Below are positions 21,362-30,608 of a DNA stretch of 64,000 bases, in pieces (within the stretch, counting starts at the first letter, position 1; every line of letters starts with the position of its first letter). The position numbers were made by a program, and so were the translations under genes. The DNA comes from Fusobacterium massiliense. Lineage in GTDB: Bacteria > Fusobacteriota > Fusobacteriia > Fusobacteriales > Fusobacteriaceae. Under the pieces are notes generated by a model. That model had not been told where the DNA came from. It saw only the letters and a list, made by a program, of their open reading frames with translations, and ran no database searches. The DNA is taken from assembly GCF_900095705.1 (NCBI RefSeq), contig NZ_LT608326.1:248001-312000 (forward strand), read 5' to 3'.

Positions 21362-21838
21362 ATGAAAAAAATAATTTTGATATTTTTAAGTTTCCTTTGT
21401 ATTTCTTGTAGTACTTTAAATCCATATGTTGATGGAAAAACAAGAACAGAATTATTAAGTAAAGGTATGGCAGAATTAATGACGGAAGATGAAAAACGTG
21501 AGTTATATTCTGGTGGTAAAGGTGTTTTTATTTTATATACTGAACCTTTTTCAGGTATTTTAGGGCAATCTATTAGAGCTGTTGCCAATAATCTTCCTCA
21601 TAAGAAACAAATTGAAAAAGCTGCTAATTACATCTATCAATATCAAGATAAAATAATTGTTTCAGATAATACTTATACTATTCAAGAAGCTATTGAGTAT
21701 ATGGGACAAAGTGAAAACGGAAGAAAAACTCTTTTAAATTGCAGATTTTTATTTTTAAATCGTGCCAATAGAGAGAAAATAGAAAAATTGTCCAAGGAAT
21801 ATGGTTTTAAATATAGTTATCCTAAATTAGATAAATAA
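21362..21838 (+). CDS. Hypothetical lipoprotein
   Basis: 158 aa; lysine-led hydrophobic signal ending in a lipobox ISCS with Cys16, then a mature domain rich in charged residues containing YTEPFSGILGQSIRAVANNLPHKKQ. I do not recognise the family; weak resemblance to short YiiX-like or envelope lipoproteins is not enough for a call. GGGGG ribosome site. Its 3' side carries a dispersed repeat and a shared terminator. Confidence 0.7.
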   Translation: MKKIILIFLSFLCISCSTLNPYVDGKTRTELLSKGMAELMTEDEKRELYSGGKGVFILYTEPFSGILGQSIRAVANNLPHKKQIEKAANYIYQYQDKIIVSDNTYTIQEAIEYMGQSENGRKTLLNCRFLFLNRANREKIEKLSKEYGFKYSYPKLDK

Positions 21839-21854
21839 AATTTATAATAATAAA

Positions 21855-21928
21855 GTCTCTGACGTCCGTATTAGTTCGAAGAGCCTGTGTTCATTGAGCT
21901 CGTAGAACTCATACGGCTGTCAAGAGAC
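21855..21928 (-). repeat. Dispersed palindromic repeat, copy 9 (subfamily A)
   Basis: 74 bp in reverse orientation. The TTTATACTTTTTA flank lies on its right-hand side, which means the palindrome is inverted relative to the flank compared with copies such as 3, 8 and 10. Confidence 0.95.
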
Positions 21929-21980
21929 TGATTTTTTATTATTTAATTTTATACTTTTTATACTTACTTACAGAGAAATT

Positions 21981-22021
21981 AAAAAGCAAGTATTGTAGTT
22001 TTTACTACGAACTTGCTTTTT
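21981..22021. terminator. Bidirectional terminator between two lipoprotein genes
   Basis: AAAAAGCAAGT (21981-21991) pairs with ACTTGCTTTTT (22011-22021) and the inner GTAGT/ACTAC also pairs. A/T runs on both sides serve both strands. Confidence 0.88.
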
Positions 22022-22030
22022 ATTATTTTT

Positions 22031-22540
22031 CTAATCTACCATATCAATAAATTCAAATATAGTCTTTTCATCTAAAGTATTACTTGAATCAAATGAATAT
22101 GAAAATTTTCCTTTTGACCAAATTGCTAAATAATATAGTCCTTTTTCACCTTTTAAAGTTACTTTTATTCCTTTATATTCAACTTCTTTTTCATCAGAAT
22201 ATTCATTATAATCTCCACTTACATCTTGATTTTCTAAATTAGATTTTCTAAAGTAAATTTCATTTTTTGAATTTTCAAATAAAACTTGTATCAACTCACC
22301 TTTTATAGCTTCTATTAAAGTTCTGTCATAATCTTGAAATTTATCATTAATTTTTAACTTAAAGTTAGCTAAATTTTCAGCATCTTCCAGTTTTTCTACT
22401 TCTTCAAAAGGATTAGGTAAACCAACTTCAGCAGAATTTTCTACTTCTTGTTTGCTACCTTGTTCCAATTTTTTACCATTACAAGCTGTACAAAATATTA
22501 TTGATAGTATACACAAAACTAAAGTAAATAACTTTTTCAT
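22031..22540 (-). CDS. Hypothetical lipoprotein after mnmG
   Basis: 169 aa. Signal with lipobox CTAC and Cys20, an acidic linker (about 25-60), and a compact C-terminal domain with VEYKGIKVTLKGEKGLYYLAIWSKG, which looks like a small beta-sheet domain of the kind found in DUF4367-like lipoproteins. Family not established. Thirteen bases after the mnmG stop, so it is probably co-transcribed with the mnmE-mnmG genes. Confidence 0.68.
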   Translation of the reverse strand: MKKLFTLVLCILSIIFCTACNGKKLEQGSKQEVENSAEVGLPNPFEEVEKLEDAENLANFKLKINDKFQDYDRTLIEAIKGELIQVLFENSKNEIYFRKSNLENQDVSGDYNEYSDEKEVEYKGIKVTLKGEKGLYYLAIWSKGKFSYSFDSSNTLDEKTIFEFIDMVD

Positions 22541-22553
22541 ATATCCTCCAAAT

Positions 22554-24437
22554 TTATTTTTTATTCATATAAGCAATAATAAGAGTTACATCATTTGAAG
22601 TTACTCCACTTATTCTTGTTGCTTCTCCAATAGATAATGGTCTAACTTCATTTAAACCTGCTCTTGCAATATTTGAAATTCCTTTAATTTCATCGTAGTT
22701 TATATTTTTAGGTATATACATATTTTCTAACTTTTTAAATTTTTCTATTTGTTTATTTTCTCTTTCAATAAAAATTTCATATTTTATCATAGTTTCTATT
22801 TGATTTTTTACAAATTCATCATAATCAGATAAATTTAAAAACTCTTTTAATTTATCGTAGCTAACATCTTTTATTTTTAATATTTCTGCTGCTTTAATAC
22901 CTTTTGCAAATCTTTCTTCAAGTCCTAAATTTTCTAAAAATTTATTAGCTTCATTCATACTAACAGAAATATTTTTTAAATTATTTATCTCCGTATACAC
23001 ATTATTAATAGAATTTTCTAAAAATTTTATTTTTTCTTCATCAATAATTCTAATTTTTTTTACTTTATCTATTAATCTCATAAAAGCATTATCATATCTT
23101 AAAGTTATTCTATATTCAGCCCTAGATGGTAATACTCTATATGGTTCAGGAGTTTTTTTATGAATTAAATCATCTATTAGTACTCCAATATATGCTTCAC
23201 TTCTATCTATTATAATTGGCTCTTTAGCTTGAACTTTTCTACCAGCATTCACTCCAGCCATAAACCCTTGTGCTGCAGCCTCTTCATATCCTGATGTTCC
23301 ATTTATTTGACCTGCAAAAAATAATCCTGATATTTTTTTATTTTCTAAACTTGGATATAGTTGACTAGCAGGAGCATAATCATATTCCACTGCATAACCA
23401 TGTCTCATTATTTTTGCATTTTCTAAACCTTTTATTGTTCTTAATATTTTTTCTTGAACAAATGCCGGCATAGCTGTTGTAAGTCCATTAACATATATTT
23501 CATCTGAATTTTCCGACTCAAGCTCTAAAAAGATTTGATGTTTTAATTTATCTGGAAAATTTAAAACTTTTCTGTCTATTGATGGACAATGTCTAGGTCC
23601 GTGTGTATTTACCATTCCACTAACTATTGGAGAGTATTTCATCATTTCTTTTACAACTTCTATAGTTTCATCAGAAGTATAGGTAAGCCATGTTGGAACT
23701 ACATTATTTTTTTCTTTTTTAGTAAATACTGAAAAATATCTTGGATGTTCTTCTCCTTTTAACTCCTCTAATTTAGAAAAATCTATAGTTTTTCTATCTA
23801 TTCTTGGAGGTGTTGCAGTTTGATATCTCTCAATTTTTATTCCTAAATCTCTTAAATTATCAGATAATTTTTCAGCCGACATTTCTCCTTGTCTTCCTGC
23901 TGAATATGTTATATCTCCTATAACAATTTTTCCTTTTAAGAAAGTTCCTGTTGCTAAAACTATTGCCTTTGCCTTATAAATAATTCCTAATTTTGTTTTT
24001 AATCCTATAACTTTCTTTTCATATGATAAATTTTCAGATTTCTTTATTTCTTCAACTAAAATTTCTTCTGCACAATCTTGAAGTAAACTTATATTTTCTG
24101 TTTTTTCAAGCTTTTCTCTCATTTTTCTTCTATATTTGTATTTATCAGCTTGACCTCTAGTAATTCTTGCAGCAGGACCCTTACTTGTATTTAAATCTTT
24201 TAATTGAAGATTAAATTCATCTATATGTTTTCCCATTTCTCCACCAAGAACATCTATTTCTGTTACAAGATTACTTTTTCCTGGTCCTCCAATAGATGGA
24301 TTACAAGACATCATAGAAATTGTGTCTAAGTATAAAGTCATTAAAGCCGTTTTGTTCCCAAGTCTTGCACTTGCTAATGCTGCTTCAACTCCGGCATGTC
24401 CTGCTCCTACAACTATAACATCATATTCTTTATTCAT
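22554..24437 (-). CDS. mnmG: tRNA U34 carboxymethylaminomethyl-modifying enzyme, MnmG subunit
   Basis: FAD enzyme that with MnmE makes the cmnm5U34 modification in wobble-uridine tRNAs. 627 aa. FAD loop VVGAGHAGVEAALASARLG at residues 8-26, CNPSIGGPGKSNLVTEIDVLGG, and the conserved C-terminal RAGLNEVRPLSIGEATRISGV. ATG at 24437 is preferred because GAGAG lies eight bases ahead; an ATG three codons earlier is right against that site. Neighbour of mnmE, as is usual near the origin. Confidence 0.97.
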   Translation of the reverse strand: MNKEYDVIVVGAGHAGVEAALASARLGNKTALMTLYLDTISMMSCNPSIGGPGKSNLVTEIDVLGGEMGKHIDEFNLQLKDLNTSKGPAARITRGQADKYKYRRKMREKLEKTENISLLQDCAEEILVEEIKKSENLSYEKKVIGLKTKLGIIYKAKAIVLATGTFLKGKIVIGDITYSAGRQGEMSAEKLSDNLRDLGIKIERYQTATPPRIDRKTIDFSKLEELKGEEHPRYFSVFTKKEKNNVVPTWLTYTSDETIEVVKEMMKYSPIVSGMVNTHGPRHCPSIDRKVLNFPDKLKHQIFLELESENSDEIYVNGLTTAMPAFVQEKILRTIKGLENAKIMRHGYAVEYDYAPASQLYPSLENKKISGLFFAGQINGTSGYEEAAAQGFMAGVNAGRKVQAKEPIIIDRSEAYIGVLIDDLIHKKTPEPYRVLPSRAEYRITLRYDNAFMRLIDKVKKIRIIDEEKIKFLENSINNVYTEINNLKNISVSMNEANKFLENLGLEERFAKGIKAAEILKIKDVSYDKLKEFLNLSDYDEFVKNQIETMIKYEIFIERENKQIEKFKKLENMYIPKNINYDEIKGISNIARAGLNEVRPLSIGEATRISGVTSNDVTLIIAYMNKK

Positions 24438-24466
24438 TTTATTCATCTCTCTCTTAAATCAAAATT

Positions 24467-25837
24467 TTACTTTCCAACACAGAAATTACTAAAAATATGG
24501 TCTAGTAAATCTTCACTTGAAATTTCTCCTGTTACTTCTGATAAAGAATCTAGAGCATCTTTAATATCAACTGCCATTAAATCCATAGGTAGCCCCATGC
24601 TTATTGTACTTAAAATATTTAAAAGTGCTTCATTTGTTTTTTCAAGAGCTGATTTATGTCTAACATTAGTAATAACTAATTTTTGAGAACTATCTTCTAC
24701 ATCTCCATTCATAATATAATGATAAATTTCATCTTCTAAATTATCTATTCCTAATTTTTCTAAAGCTGATACTTTTATCCATTTATTTATTTTTGGAAAT
24801 TTAGATAAATCTAATTCTTTTTTTATATCAATTTTATTTAAAATTCCAATAACTTTATCTGTATTTATGATATCATAAATTTTAAAATCTTCTTCATCTA
24901 AATCTCTAGAGCTATCTATAACATACAAAATTAAATCTGCACTATTTATAAGTTCTTTTGATTTTTCTACACCTATATTTTCAACAACATCATCTGTATT
25001 TCTTATTCCAGCTGTATCAACTAATAATAAAGGTATTCCATTTATATTAATTACCTCTTCTATTATATCTCTCGTTGTTCCTGGAATGTGAGTAACTATG
25101 GCTCTTTCTTCTCTTAATAACGAATTTAATATACTTGATTTTCCTACATTAGGTTTTCCAATAATAGCAGTCTTTATTCCATCTTTTATTATCTTTCCTT
25201 TATTGTAAGATAAAATTAATTCCTTAATTTCATTAGAAGCTTTTTTTAAATTAGCAACTAAGTTTTCAGGAACAGGGTCATCTATTCCTTCCTCAGGATA
25301 ATCTAAGACTACATTTATATGAGCTGCTAAATCTAAAACAGATTTTTTTATTACTCCTATCTTATCTCTCAAATCTCCTCTTAGTTGATTTAAAGATAAA
25401 GACAGAGATTTCTCTGTCTTTCCGTGTATTACATCTATTATAGCTTCTGCTTGAGTTAAATCTATTCTTCCATTTAAAAAAGCTCTTTTTGTAAATTCAC
25501 CAATTTCTGCTATTCTAGCTCCATTTTTTAGAACAACTTCCAAAACTTTTTCTGTTATTAAAAAACCACCATGACAATTAATTTCAACAATATCCTCTCT
25601 AGTATAAGTATTTGGAGCTTTCATAATGCTCACCAAAACTTCATCTACTATTTGCTTATTATCAATAATATGTCCAAAATTAATTGAGTAATTTCTTAAT
25701 TCATTAACTCTTTTTTCACTTTTGGGTTTAAATATTTTTTCAAGTATACTTAGAGAATCAGAACCAGACATTCTAACAATACTTATTCCACCTTCCCCTC
25801 TGGGAGTTGAAATAGCTGCAATCGTATCTAGTAACAT
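24467..25837 (-). CDS. mnmE: tRNA modification GTPase MnmE
   Basis: Potassium-activated GTPase partner of MnmG. 456 aa. N-terminal folate-binding domain with [21 protein letters not shown], helical part, inserted G domain ([12 protein letters not shown] near 227, DTAGIR near 274, NKID near 336) and the C-terminal catalytic Cys in FCVGK at the very end. Complete. Lies 10 bases after jag. Confidence 0.98.
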   Translation of the reverse strand: MLLDTIAAISTPRGEGGISIVRMSGSDSLSILEKIFKPKSEKRVNELRNYSINFGHIIDNKQIVDEVLVSIMKAPNTYTREDIVEINCHGGFLITEKVLEVVLKNGARIAEIGEFTKRAFLNGRIDLTQAEAIIDVIHGKTEKSLSLSLNQLRGDLRDKIGVIKKSVLDLAAHINVVLDYPEEGIDDPVPENLVANLKKASNEIKELILSYNKGKIIKDGIKTAIIGKPNVGKSSILNSLLREERAIVTHIPGTTRDIIEEVININGIPLLLVDTAGIRNTDDVVENIGVEKSKELINSADLILYVIDSSRDLDEEDFKIYDIINTDKVIGILNKIDIKKELDLSKFPKINKWIKVSALEKLGIDNLEDEIYHYIMNGDVEDSSQKLVITNVRHKSALEKTNEALLNILSTISMGLPMDLMAVDIKDALDSLSEVTGEISSEDLLDHIFSNFCVGK

Positions 25838-25846
25838 ATTTTTCTC

Positions 25847-26596
25847 CTATCTTTTCTTTTTTATAACTATATATCTTTTTGGATCTCTTCCTTCACTAAA
25901 AGTATCAAGATCTGGATATTTATTAACAACTTCATGAATTATTTTTCTTTCTCTAGGTGGCATTGAATTAAGTCTTATTGTTTTCCCTGTTTTAGAAACT
26001 TTTTCTGCCATTTTTCTAGCTAAAGATCTAAGTGTTTCATTTCTTTTTTCTTTAAATTTTTCTACATCTACTTCTATTTTACAATCTCTTATTAAATTAT
26101 TTAAAAGATATTCAAGACTATTCAAAGTTTTACCTTTTTGACCTATAACTATTGCATTATCAGTACCAAAAAAATCTACTACGAATACCCTATCCTTAAT
26201 TCTTCTTATTTTATATTTAATATCTAATTTCATATTCTTAACAAAGAAATCTACTTTTTCAGATATTTCTTTTTCGTATTCATCATTATTTTGAGTTTTT
26301 TGATTATTTTCTAATTTTTCTATTTTTTCTTTATTAATTTCTTTTTCGATTTTTTCTTTTTTTACTGCCTTATTTTCTTTAACTTCCTTTTTAGGTTTCT
26401 CATTTATTTTATCTGTAAAACTTACCTCGTAAAGACCAGGTTCTGTTCCAAAAAGTCCAAATAATTTTTTACGTGGAGCTTCTTTTTCTGTTATGTTAAT
26501 ATTTAAATTATCATTTTTTTCAATTCCTAATATATTTAAAGCTCTTTTAACTGCATTTTCTTTATCAATAGCTTTTATTTCTATTGTTTTTTCCAT
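25847..26596 (-). CDS. jag: KH/R3H RNA-binding protein (Jag/KhpB)
   Basis: RNA-binding regulator linked to cell elongation and division in Gram-positive bacteria. 249 aa from ATG 26596, chosen over a longer reading because AAAGGAG lies eight bases upstream and the longer form would run into yidC. Jag-N domain (1-52, with FGLFGTEPGLYEVSF near 45-60), a lysine/glutamate-rich linker, a KH domain with IGQKGKTLNSLEYLLN, and R3H motif with RLNSMPPRERKIIHEVV and SEGRDPKRY. Between yidC and mnmE. Confidence 0.93.
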   Translation of the reverse strand: MEKTIEIKAIDKENAVKRALNILGIEKNDNLNINITEKEAPRKKLFGLFGTEPGLYEVSFTDKINEKPKKEVKENKAVKKEKIEKEINKEKIEKLENNQKTQNNDEYEKEISEKVDFFVKNMKLDIKYKIRRIKDRVFVVDFFGTDNAIVIGQKGKTLNSLEYLLNNLIRDCKIEVDVEKFKEKRNETLRSLARKMAEKVSKTGKTIRLNSMPPRERKIIHEVVNKYPDLDTFSEGRDPKRYIVIKKKR

Positions 26597-26598
26597 AA

Positions 26599-27216
26599 TT
26601 AATCTCCTTTTTTCATTATGAAATATTGTTGTACTACAGCAGCGATACTTGAAGTTAACCAATAAACTTGTAATCCAGCAGGCATTTTATATGAAATAAA
26701 TATCATCATCAAAGGAAATATGTACATCATTTGTTTCATTTGAGGATTTTCAGAAGTTCCCATTAATTTTTGTTGTACAAATGATATAGCTCCATTTAAT
26801 ATAGGTAGTATATAAAATGGATCTGGATCTGCTAGTTTCATCCATAAGAATGTAGAATCTTTTGGTATAATTCCACTTCTTAAAACACCAAATAACGCAA
26901 ACAATATTGGTAATTGTATTAGTATAGGTAAACAACCACCAGCCGGATTAACCTTATTTTCTCTATATAATTCCATTGTTTTTATATTTAACATTTGCTT
27001 ATCGTTTGCAAATTTTTTCTTAATTTCTTCTAATTGTGGTTGTAATTTTTTCATTGCTTTCATAGATTTATCTTGTTTTATTGTTAATGGTAATAATATT
27101 ATTTTTATTATTATTGTTACCACTATTATAGACAATCCAAAATTTCCAACATATTTATCAGCTGTATTTAATAAAAAAGCTATAAAACTCTGTAATAAAC
27201 CATATATATAACTCAT
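26599..27216 (-). CDS. yidC: Membrane protein insertase YidC/Oxa1, short form
   Basis: 205 aa with five hydrophobic segments. Conserved first core helix IIKIILLPLTIKQ with a cytosolic coiled loop (KAMKKLQPQLEEIKKKF) and the GGCLPILIQLPILFALFGVLR segment. It lacks the large periplasmic domain of Gram-negative YidC and has no lipobox, so it is the Gram-positive-like core although the organism should be diderm. Start overlaps the yidD stop by one base. Confidence 0.95.
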   Translation of the reverse strand: MSYIYGLLQSFIAFLLNTADKYVGNFGLSIIVVTIIIKIILLPLTIKQDKSMKAMKKLQPQLEEIKKKFANDKQMLNIKTMELYRENKVNPAGGCLPILIQLPILFALFGVLRSGIIPKDSTFLWMKLADPDPFYILPILNGAISFVQQKLMGTSENPQMKQMMYIFPLMMIFISYKMPAGLQVYWLTSSIAAVVQQYFIMKKGD

Positions 27217-27461
27217 TATTCCTCCATTTTTTTCTCTTTATTTTTTTTCTGTTTTGGCACTGGATCATAGCCTCCTTCACAAAAAGGTTGGCATCTTAAA
27301 ATTCTTTTAATTCCCAAATAAACTCCATATAAAACTCCATATTCTTCTATAGCTTGATAAGTATAGCTTGAACAAGTTGGATAAAATCTACATTTTCCTG
27401 GTTTTATAGGAGATATAAATTTTTGATAAAATCTTATTATATATAAAAAAATTTTTTTCAT
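27216..27461 (-). CDS. yidD: Membrane protein insertion efficiency factor YidD
   Basis: 81 aa. Family patterns [19 protein letters not shown] and [15 protein letters not shown] are complete. Start overlaps the rnpA stop by four bases, end overlaps the yidC start by one base: tightly coupled. Confidence 0.96.
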   Translation of the reverse strand: MKKIFLYIIRFYQKFISPIKPGKCRFYPTCSSYTYQAIEEYGVLYGVYLGIKRILRCQPFCEGGYDPVPKQKKNKEKKMEE

Positions 27462-27814
27462 TTCTTTTCACTTTTTATATTTAATATCTTACTTACTTTT
27501 AAAATTTTATTTAAATCTTTTTCTATATCTTGATATTTTAAATTATTAATTTCTTCACCAAATATTTTTTTTCCAACAATTATTATATCATAATTAGATG
27601 AAAATTTATCTTCATTTAATCTAACATATTCTCTAAATAATCTTTTTATTCTATTTCTACAAAATGCTTTACCTGTTTTTTTACTGGCAACAAAGCCAAA
27701 TCTTGATATATTTAAATTGTTTTTATTAAAAAAAATAAGAGAGTATCTCCCAAAACATTTATTTCCATAGTTATATATATTTTGAAACTCTCTATTATTT
27801 TTTAAAGTATTCAT
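27458..27814 (-). CDS. rnpA: Ribonuclease P protein component
   Basis: Protein partner of RNase P RNA in tRNA 5' maturation. 118 aa. RNR signature [14 protein letters not shown] is at about residues 52-65; [14 protein letters not shown] precedes it. TAGGAG ribosome site. Downstream of rpmH, separated by a hairpin that could lower read-through. Confidence 0.96.
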   Translation of the reverse strand: MNTLKNNREFQNIYNYGNKCFGRYSLIFFNKNNLNISRFGFVASKKTGKAFCRNRIKRLFREYVRLNEDKFSSNYDIIIVGKKIFGEEINNLKYQDIEKDLNKILKVSKILNIKSEKK

Positions 27815-27845
27815 ACTTTCTCCTAAAAATTAGTTCAAGGTAAAA

Positions 27846-27869
27846 ACCCGGTGGATTTTCACACCGGGT
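27846..27869 (-). terminator. Hairpin between rpmH and rnpA (terminator or attenuator)
   Basis: ACCCGGTG (27846-27853) pairs with CACCGGGT (27862-27869), followed on the minus strand by TTTTTA. GC-rich compared with its surroundings. It would partly end rpmH transcripts and thereby set the ratio of L34 to the rnpA-yidD-yidC genes. Confidence 0.8.
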
Positions 27870-27873
27870 CGTC

Positions 27874-28008
27874 TTATGCAGATAATTTAGCTCTTCCTCT
27901 AATTCTTCTTCTTTTTAAAACTTTTCTTCCATTTTTAGTTGACATTCTTTCTCTGAAACCATGATCTTTTTTTCTTTTTCTTTTATTTGGTTGAAATGTT
28001 CTTTTCAT
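27874..28008 (-). CDS. rpmH: 50S ribosomal protein L34
   Basis: 44 aa; translated from ATG at 28008 it reads [20 protein letters not shown] at the start and has the conserved MSTKNGR and LKRRRIRGR segments. GGAGGTG ribosome site. Too short for many gene finders. Marks the left edge of the origin region. Confidence 0.97.
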   Translation of the reverse strand: MKRTFQPNKRKRKKDHGFRERMSTKNGRKVLKRRRIRGRAKLSA

Positions 28009-28050
28009 TTTATAAATCACCTCCAAAAAACTACTATTATTCAGTTAAGA

Positions 28051-28079
28051 ATTTTACAATTTATTTTGAGATTTGTCAA
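28051..28079 (-). promoter_or_regulatory. rpmH promoter
   Basis: Minus strand TTGACA (28074-28079), 17-base spacer, TAAAAT (28051-28056), about 43 nt before the rpmH start. Confidence 0.82.
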
Positions 28080-28686
28080 GTTTTTATTTGAAACAATATT
28101 AATAAGCTATATTAAGAATAATTTTTTATTTTTAATCGTATACATAAAATTTTAAATTAGATTTTTATTTTTTTAGTATGTTTTTGTCTATATGTTATAT
28201 GTAATGATTATTAAAAAAAATTCATTTTTATTTTTTGTTTTATTTTTAATATTGGATAGAAAATTTTTTTGAAATTATTATTATTATTTATATACATTTA
28301 TTTTTCTTTTGATTTTCTTAGCTTTGTAAATTTATAATTTTAGATTTTTATTATTATTAAAAGATATATAGAAAAATTCTTTTATTTTTATTCATATACA
28401 TTTAAAAATTTGTTGAATTTTCTTTTATTTTTATTTATTTAATTTTTTAGAAATAAATTTATAGCTAAAAAGTAATAGAGTTTATTATAAAAAAAGTTAG
28501 CTCAAAAAAAAATAATAATATTATTATTAATATACATATAAATAATATAGATTTTTCAATATATTTTTTATAAATATTTTTTTTATATATTTATTTATAA
28601 GATAATAAAATTTAATAAAATATTATTGAATATATACATAACTTATGATAAAATTTTTATATAATTTTAATTTTATGGAGATAAAA
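28080..28686. other. Extremely AT-rich spacer; candidate replication origin
   Basis: About 600 bp of roughly 88-90% A+T with no credible gene, between divergent rpmH and the initiator-like gene at 28687. The motif TATACAT occurs five times on the same strand (28139, 28291, 28395, 28531, 28633) with spacings of about 152, 104, 136 and 102 bp, and TTAGATTTTTATT occurs at about 28157 and 28340. I see no TTATCCACA-type DnaA box. Position among rpmH/rnpA/yidC/mnmG and recF/gyrB/gyrA, plus the strand switch of genes, points to oriC. Origin function is inference. Confidence 0.6.
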
Positions 28687-30585
28687 ATGGCAAAAGAAAA
28701 AAAAGTAGTAAATATAGATGATGATATCATAGAAGTAGAAAATTTTGAATTAAAAAAAACAGGATCATTAGGAGAAGATTTAATAAATTTTGAAAATGTT
28801 AAAGATGTAAAAATAAAAACAGAAGATGTTCCTGAAATAGAAGTACAAGAAATATATATAAGAGAAACAGGAAATTTTTTAAACTTGCAAGAAAATTTTA
28901 TTAATATTCCAATAGAAATGATATATTTTCCATTTTTTACACCTCAAAAACAAAATAAAAGGGTAAACTTTAAATATACTTTTGAGGATTTAGGGGTGAC
29001 AATGTATAGCACTTTAGTTCCTAAAGATAAAAAAGATAAGGTATTTCAACCCTCTATTTTTGAAGAAAAAATTTATACATTTTTAATATCTATGTATCAA
29101 GATGAAAAAAATAAAAAGATGGAAGATGGGGAAGTAGCAATAGAATTTGAAATAACAGATTTCATAGTTAATTTCTTAGGAAATAAAATGAATAGAACTT
29201 ACTATACAAAAGTAGAACAAGCACTAAAAAATTTAAAAAACACTTTGTACCAGTTTGAAGTTTCAAATCACACAAAATTCGGAAAAAATAAATTTGAAGA
29301 TAGCTCATTTCAACTTTTGAATTATCAAAAATTAAAAGTAGGAAAGAAAAGTTATTATAGAGTAATACTTAATAAAAATATTGTAAATAAAATAAAGAGT
29401 AAGAGATATATAAAGTACAACACAAAAAATTTATTAGAAATAATGATAAAAGATCCTATTGCTTCAAGAATTTATAGATATATAAGTAAAATTAGATATA
29501 AAGAAAGTAAAGGAGAAATAAATATAAGAACATTGGCTGCTATTATACCTTTAAAAATGGAGCAGAGAGTAGAGAAAAAAGTAAAGAATGGTATAAAAGA
29601 ATATTTTTTAAGCAGAACAAAACCTGTACTTGAAAGAATATTAAAAGCTTTTGAAAGTTTGATGGAATTAGGATATCTTACAGAATATGAAGAAGAATAT
29701 AGAAAAGAAGAAGAAACTTATTATATTCACTATCTTTTTAATAAAGATAGAGATGGAGATTGCCATGTTTCAGAATTTGTAAAAAAATCAGATAAAAAAA
29801 ATGTGGTTAAAGAAGATATTGGTGGAGTTGAAGAGGAAATAGACTTAGAAGCTGAGTTTGAATATGAAGATAATATAGAATATTTAATAAATAAAGCTAA
29901 GAAAAATCCTAAAATTTCTATAAAATGGAATGCTTGGGTTGATAAAAAACTAAAAAAGATCACAGCAGAAGAAGGAGAAGAATATACAAAAAGAATTTTA
30001 AATATACTTAGCAATACAAAAATAAATATAGAAAAAGGTTTACCATTCTATATTGATGGTATCTTGAAAAATTTAAGAGGTAAGAAAAAAGCTCCAAATA
30101 CAAATATGAGTATATTTGGAAATGTCGGTAAAGAAAAAGGAGCAAAAAGTAAAAATCAAATAAAACAAGCTAGAAAAAAAGGTATGGAAAAAATTTCTAA
30201 TTTAAAACAAATAATGAATGAAAATGAGTTATACGGAGTGATAGACTCAAGAGAAGAAATTGATGATATGTATATGCTTGAAAATAAAAAAACAGAAGAT
30301 GAAAATCTGGTAGAATTAAAAGAAAATAATGAAGCTCATAAAGAAGATATCAAAGAAGTTGAAGTTAAAAGTTTTTGTGAAGAAATTTTTGAAAAAGTTG
30401 ATGATTTAACAAAACTTGAAATTGAAGATAAAGCACTAGAACTTTTTAGAAAATCAACAAATGTACAAAATAATGATTTTATTTTATCAATAAAAAATAA
30501 TAATATAAAAATTTACTATAATATGATAAGTATTTTTGTAAGAGAAGTTATAAATAGAGATTATAAAGAACTTATGGAAGGATAA
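28687..30585 (+). CDS. Plasmid-type replication initiator-like protein (RepA/Rep_3-like)
   Basis: 632 aa from ATG 28687 (GGAG seven bases upstream); an upstream in-frame ATG at 28645 lacks a good site. Residues about 60-360 resemble replication initiators with two winged-helix domains (segments FKYTFEDLGVTMYSTLVP, QPSIFEEKIYTFLISMYQD, LGNKMNRTYYTKVEQALKNL, MIKDPIASRIYRYISKIRYK, SRTKPVLERILKAFESLMELG). The C-terminal 250 residues are charged and coiled-coil-like. It sits exactly where dnaA is expected. Whether it starts chromosomal replication, descends from a plasmid, or is a regulator cannot be settled here. Confidence 0.6.
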   Translation: MAKEKKVVNIDDDIIEVENFELKKTGSLGEDLINFENVKDVKIKTEDVPEIEVQEIYIRETGNFLNLQENFINIPIEMIYFPFFTPQKQNKRVNFKYTFEDLGVTMYSTLVPKDKKDKVFQPSIFEEKIYTFLISMYQDEKNKKMEDGEVAIEFEITDFIVNFLGNKMNRTYYTKVEQALKNLKNTLYQFEVSNHTKFGKNKFEDSSFQLLNYQKLKVGKKSYYRVILNKNIVNKIKSKRYIKYNTKNLLEIMIKDPIASRIYRYISKIRYKESKGEINIRTLAAIIPLKMEQRVEKKVKNGIKEYFLSRTKPVLERILKAFESLMELGYLTEYEEEYRKEEETYYIHYLFNKDRDGDCHVSEFVKKSDKKNVVKEDIGGVEEEIDLEAEFEYEDNIEYLINKAKKNPKISIKWNAWVDKKLKKITAEEGEEYTKRILNILSNTKINIEKGLPFYIDGILKNLRGKKKAPNTNMSIFGNVGKEKGAKSKNQIKQARKKGMEKISNLKQIMNENELYGVIDSREEIDDMYMLENKKTEDENLVELKENNEAHKEDIKEVEVKSFCEEIFEKVDDLTKLEIEDKALELFRKSTNVQNNDFILSIKNNNIKIYYNMISIFVREVINRDYKELMEG

Positions 30586-30608
30586 AAAAAGGATAAACGA
30601 GGTAAATT

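Noticed and set aside
26597-26662. Longer N-terminus for jag
   Set aside because: It would overlap the yidC coding region and lacks a ribosome site; the ATG at 26596 with AAAGGAG fits better.
28009-28686. DnaA-box cluster in the candidate origin
   Set aside because: I looked for TTATCCACA and near matches on both strands and found none worth listing; only the TATACAT motif recurs.
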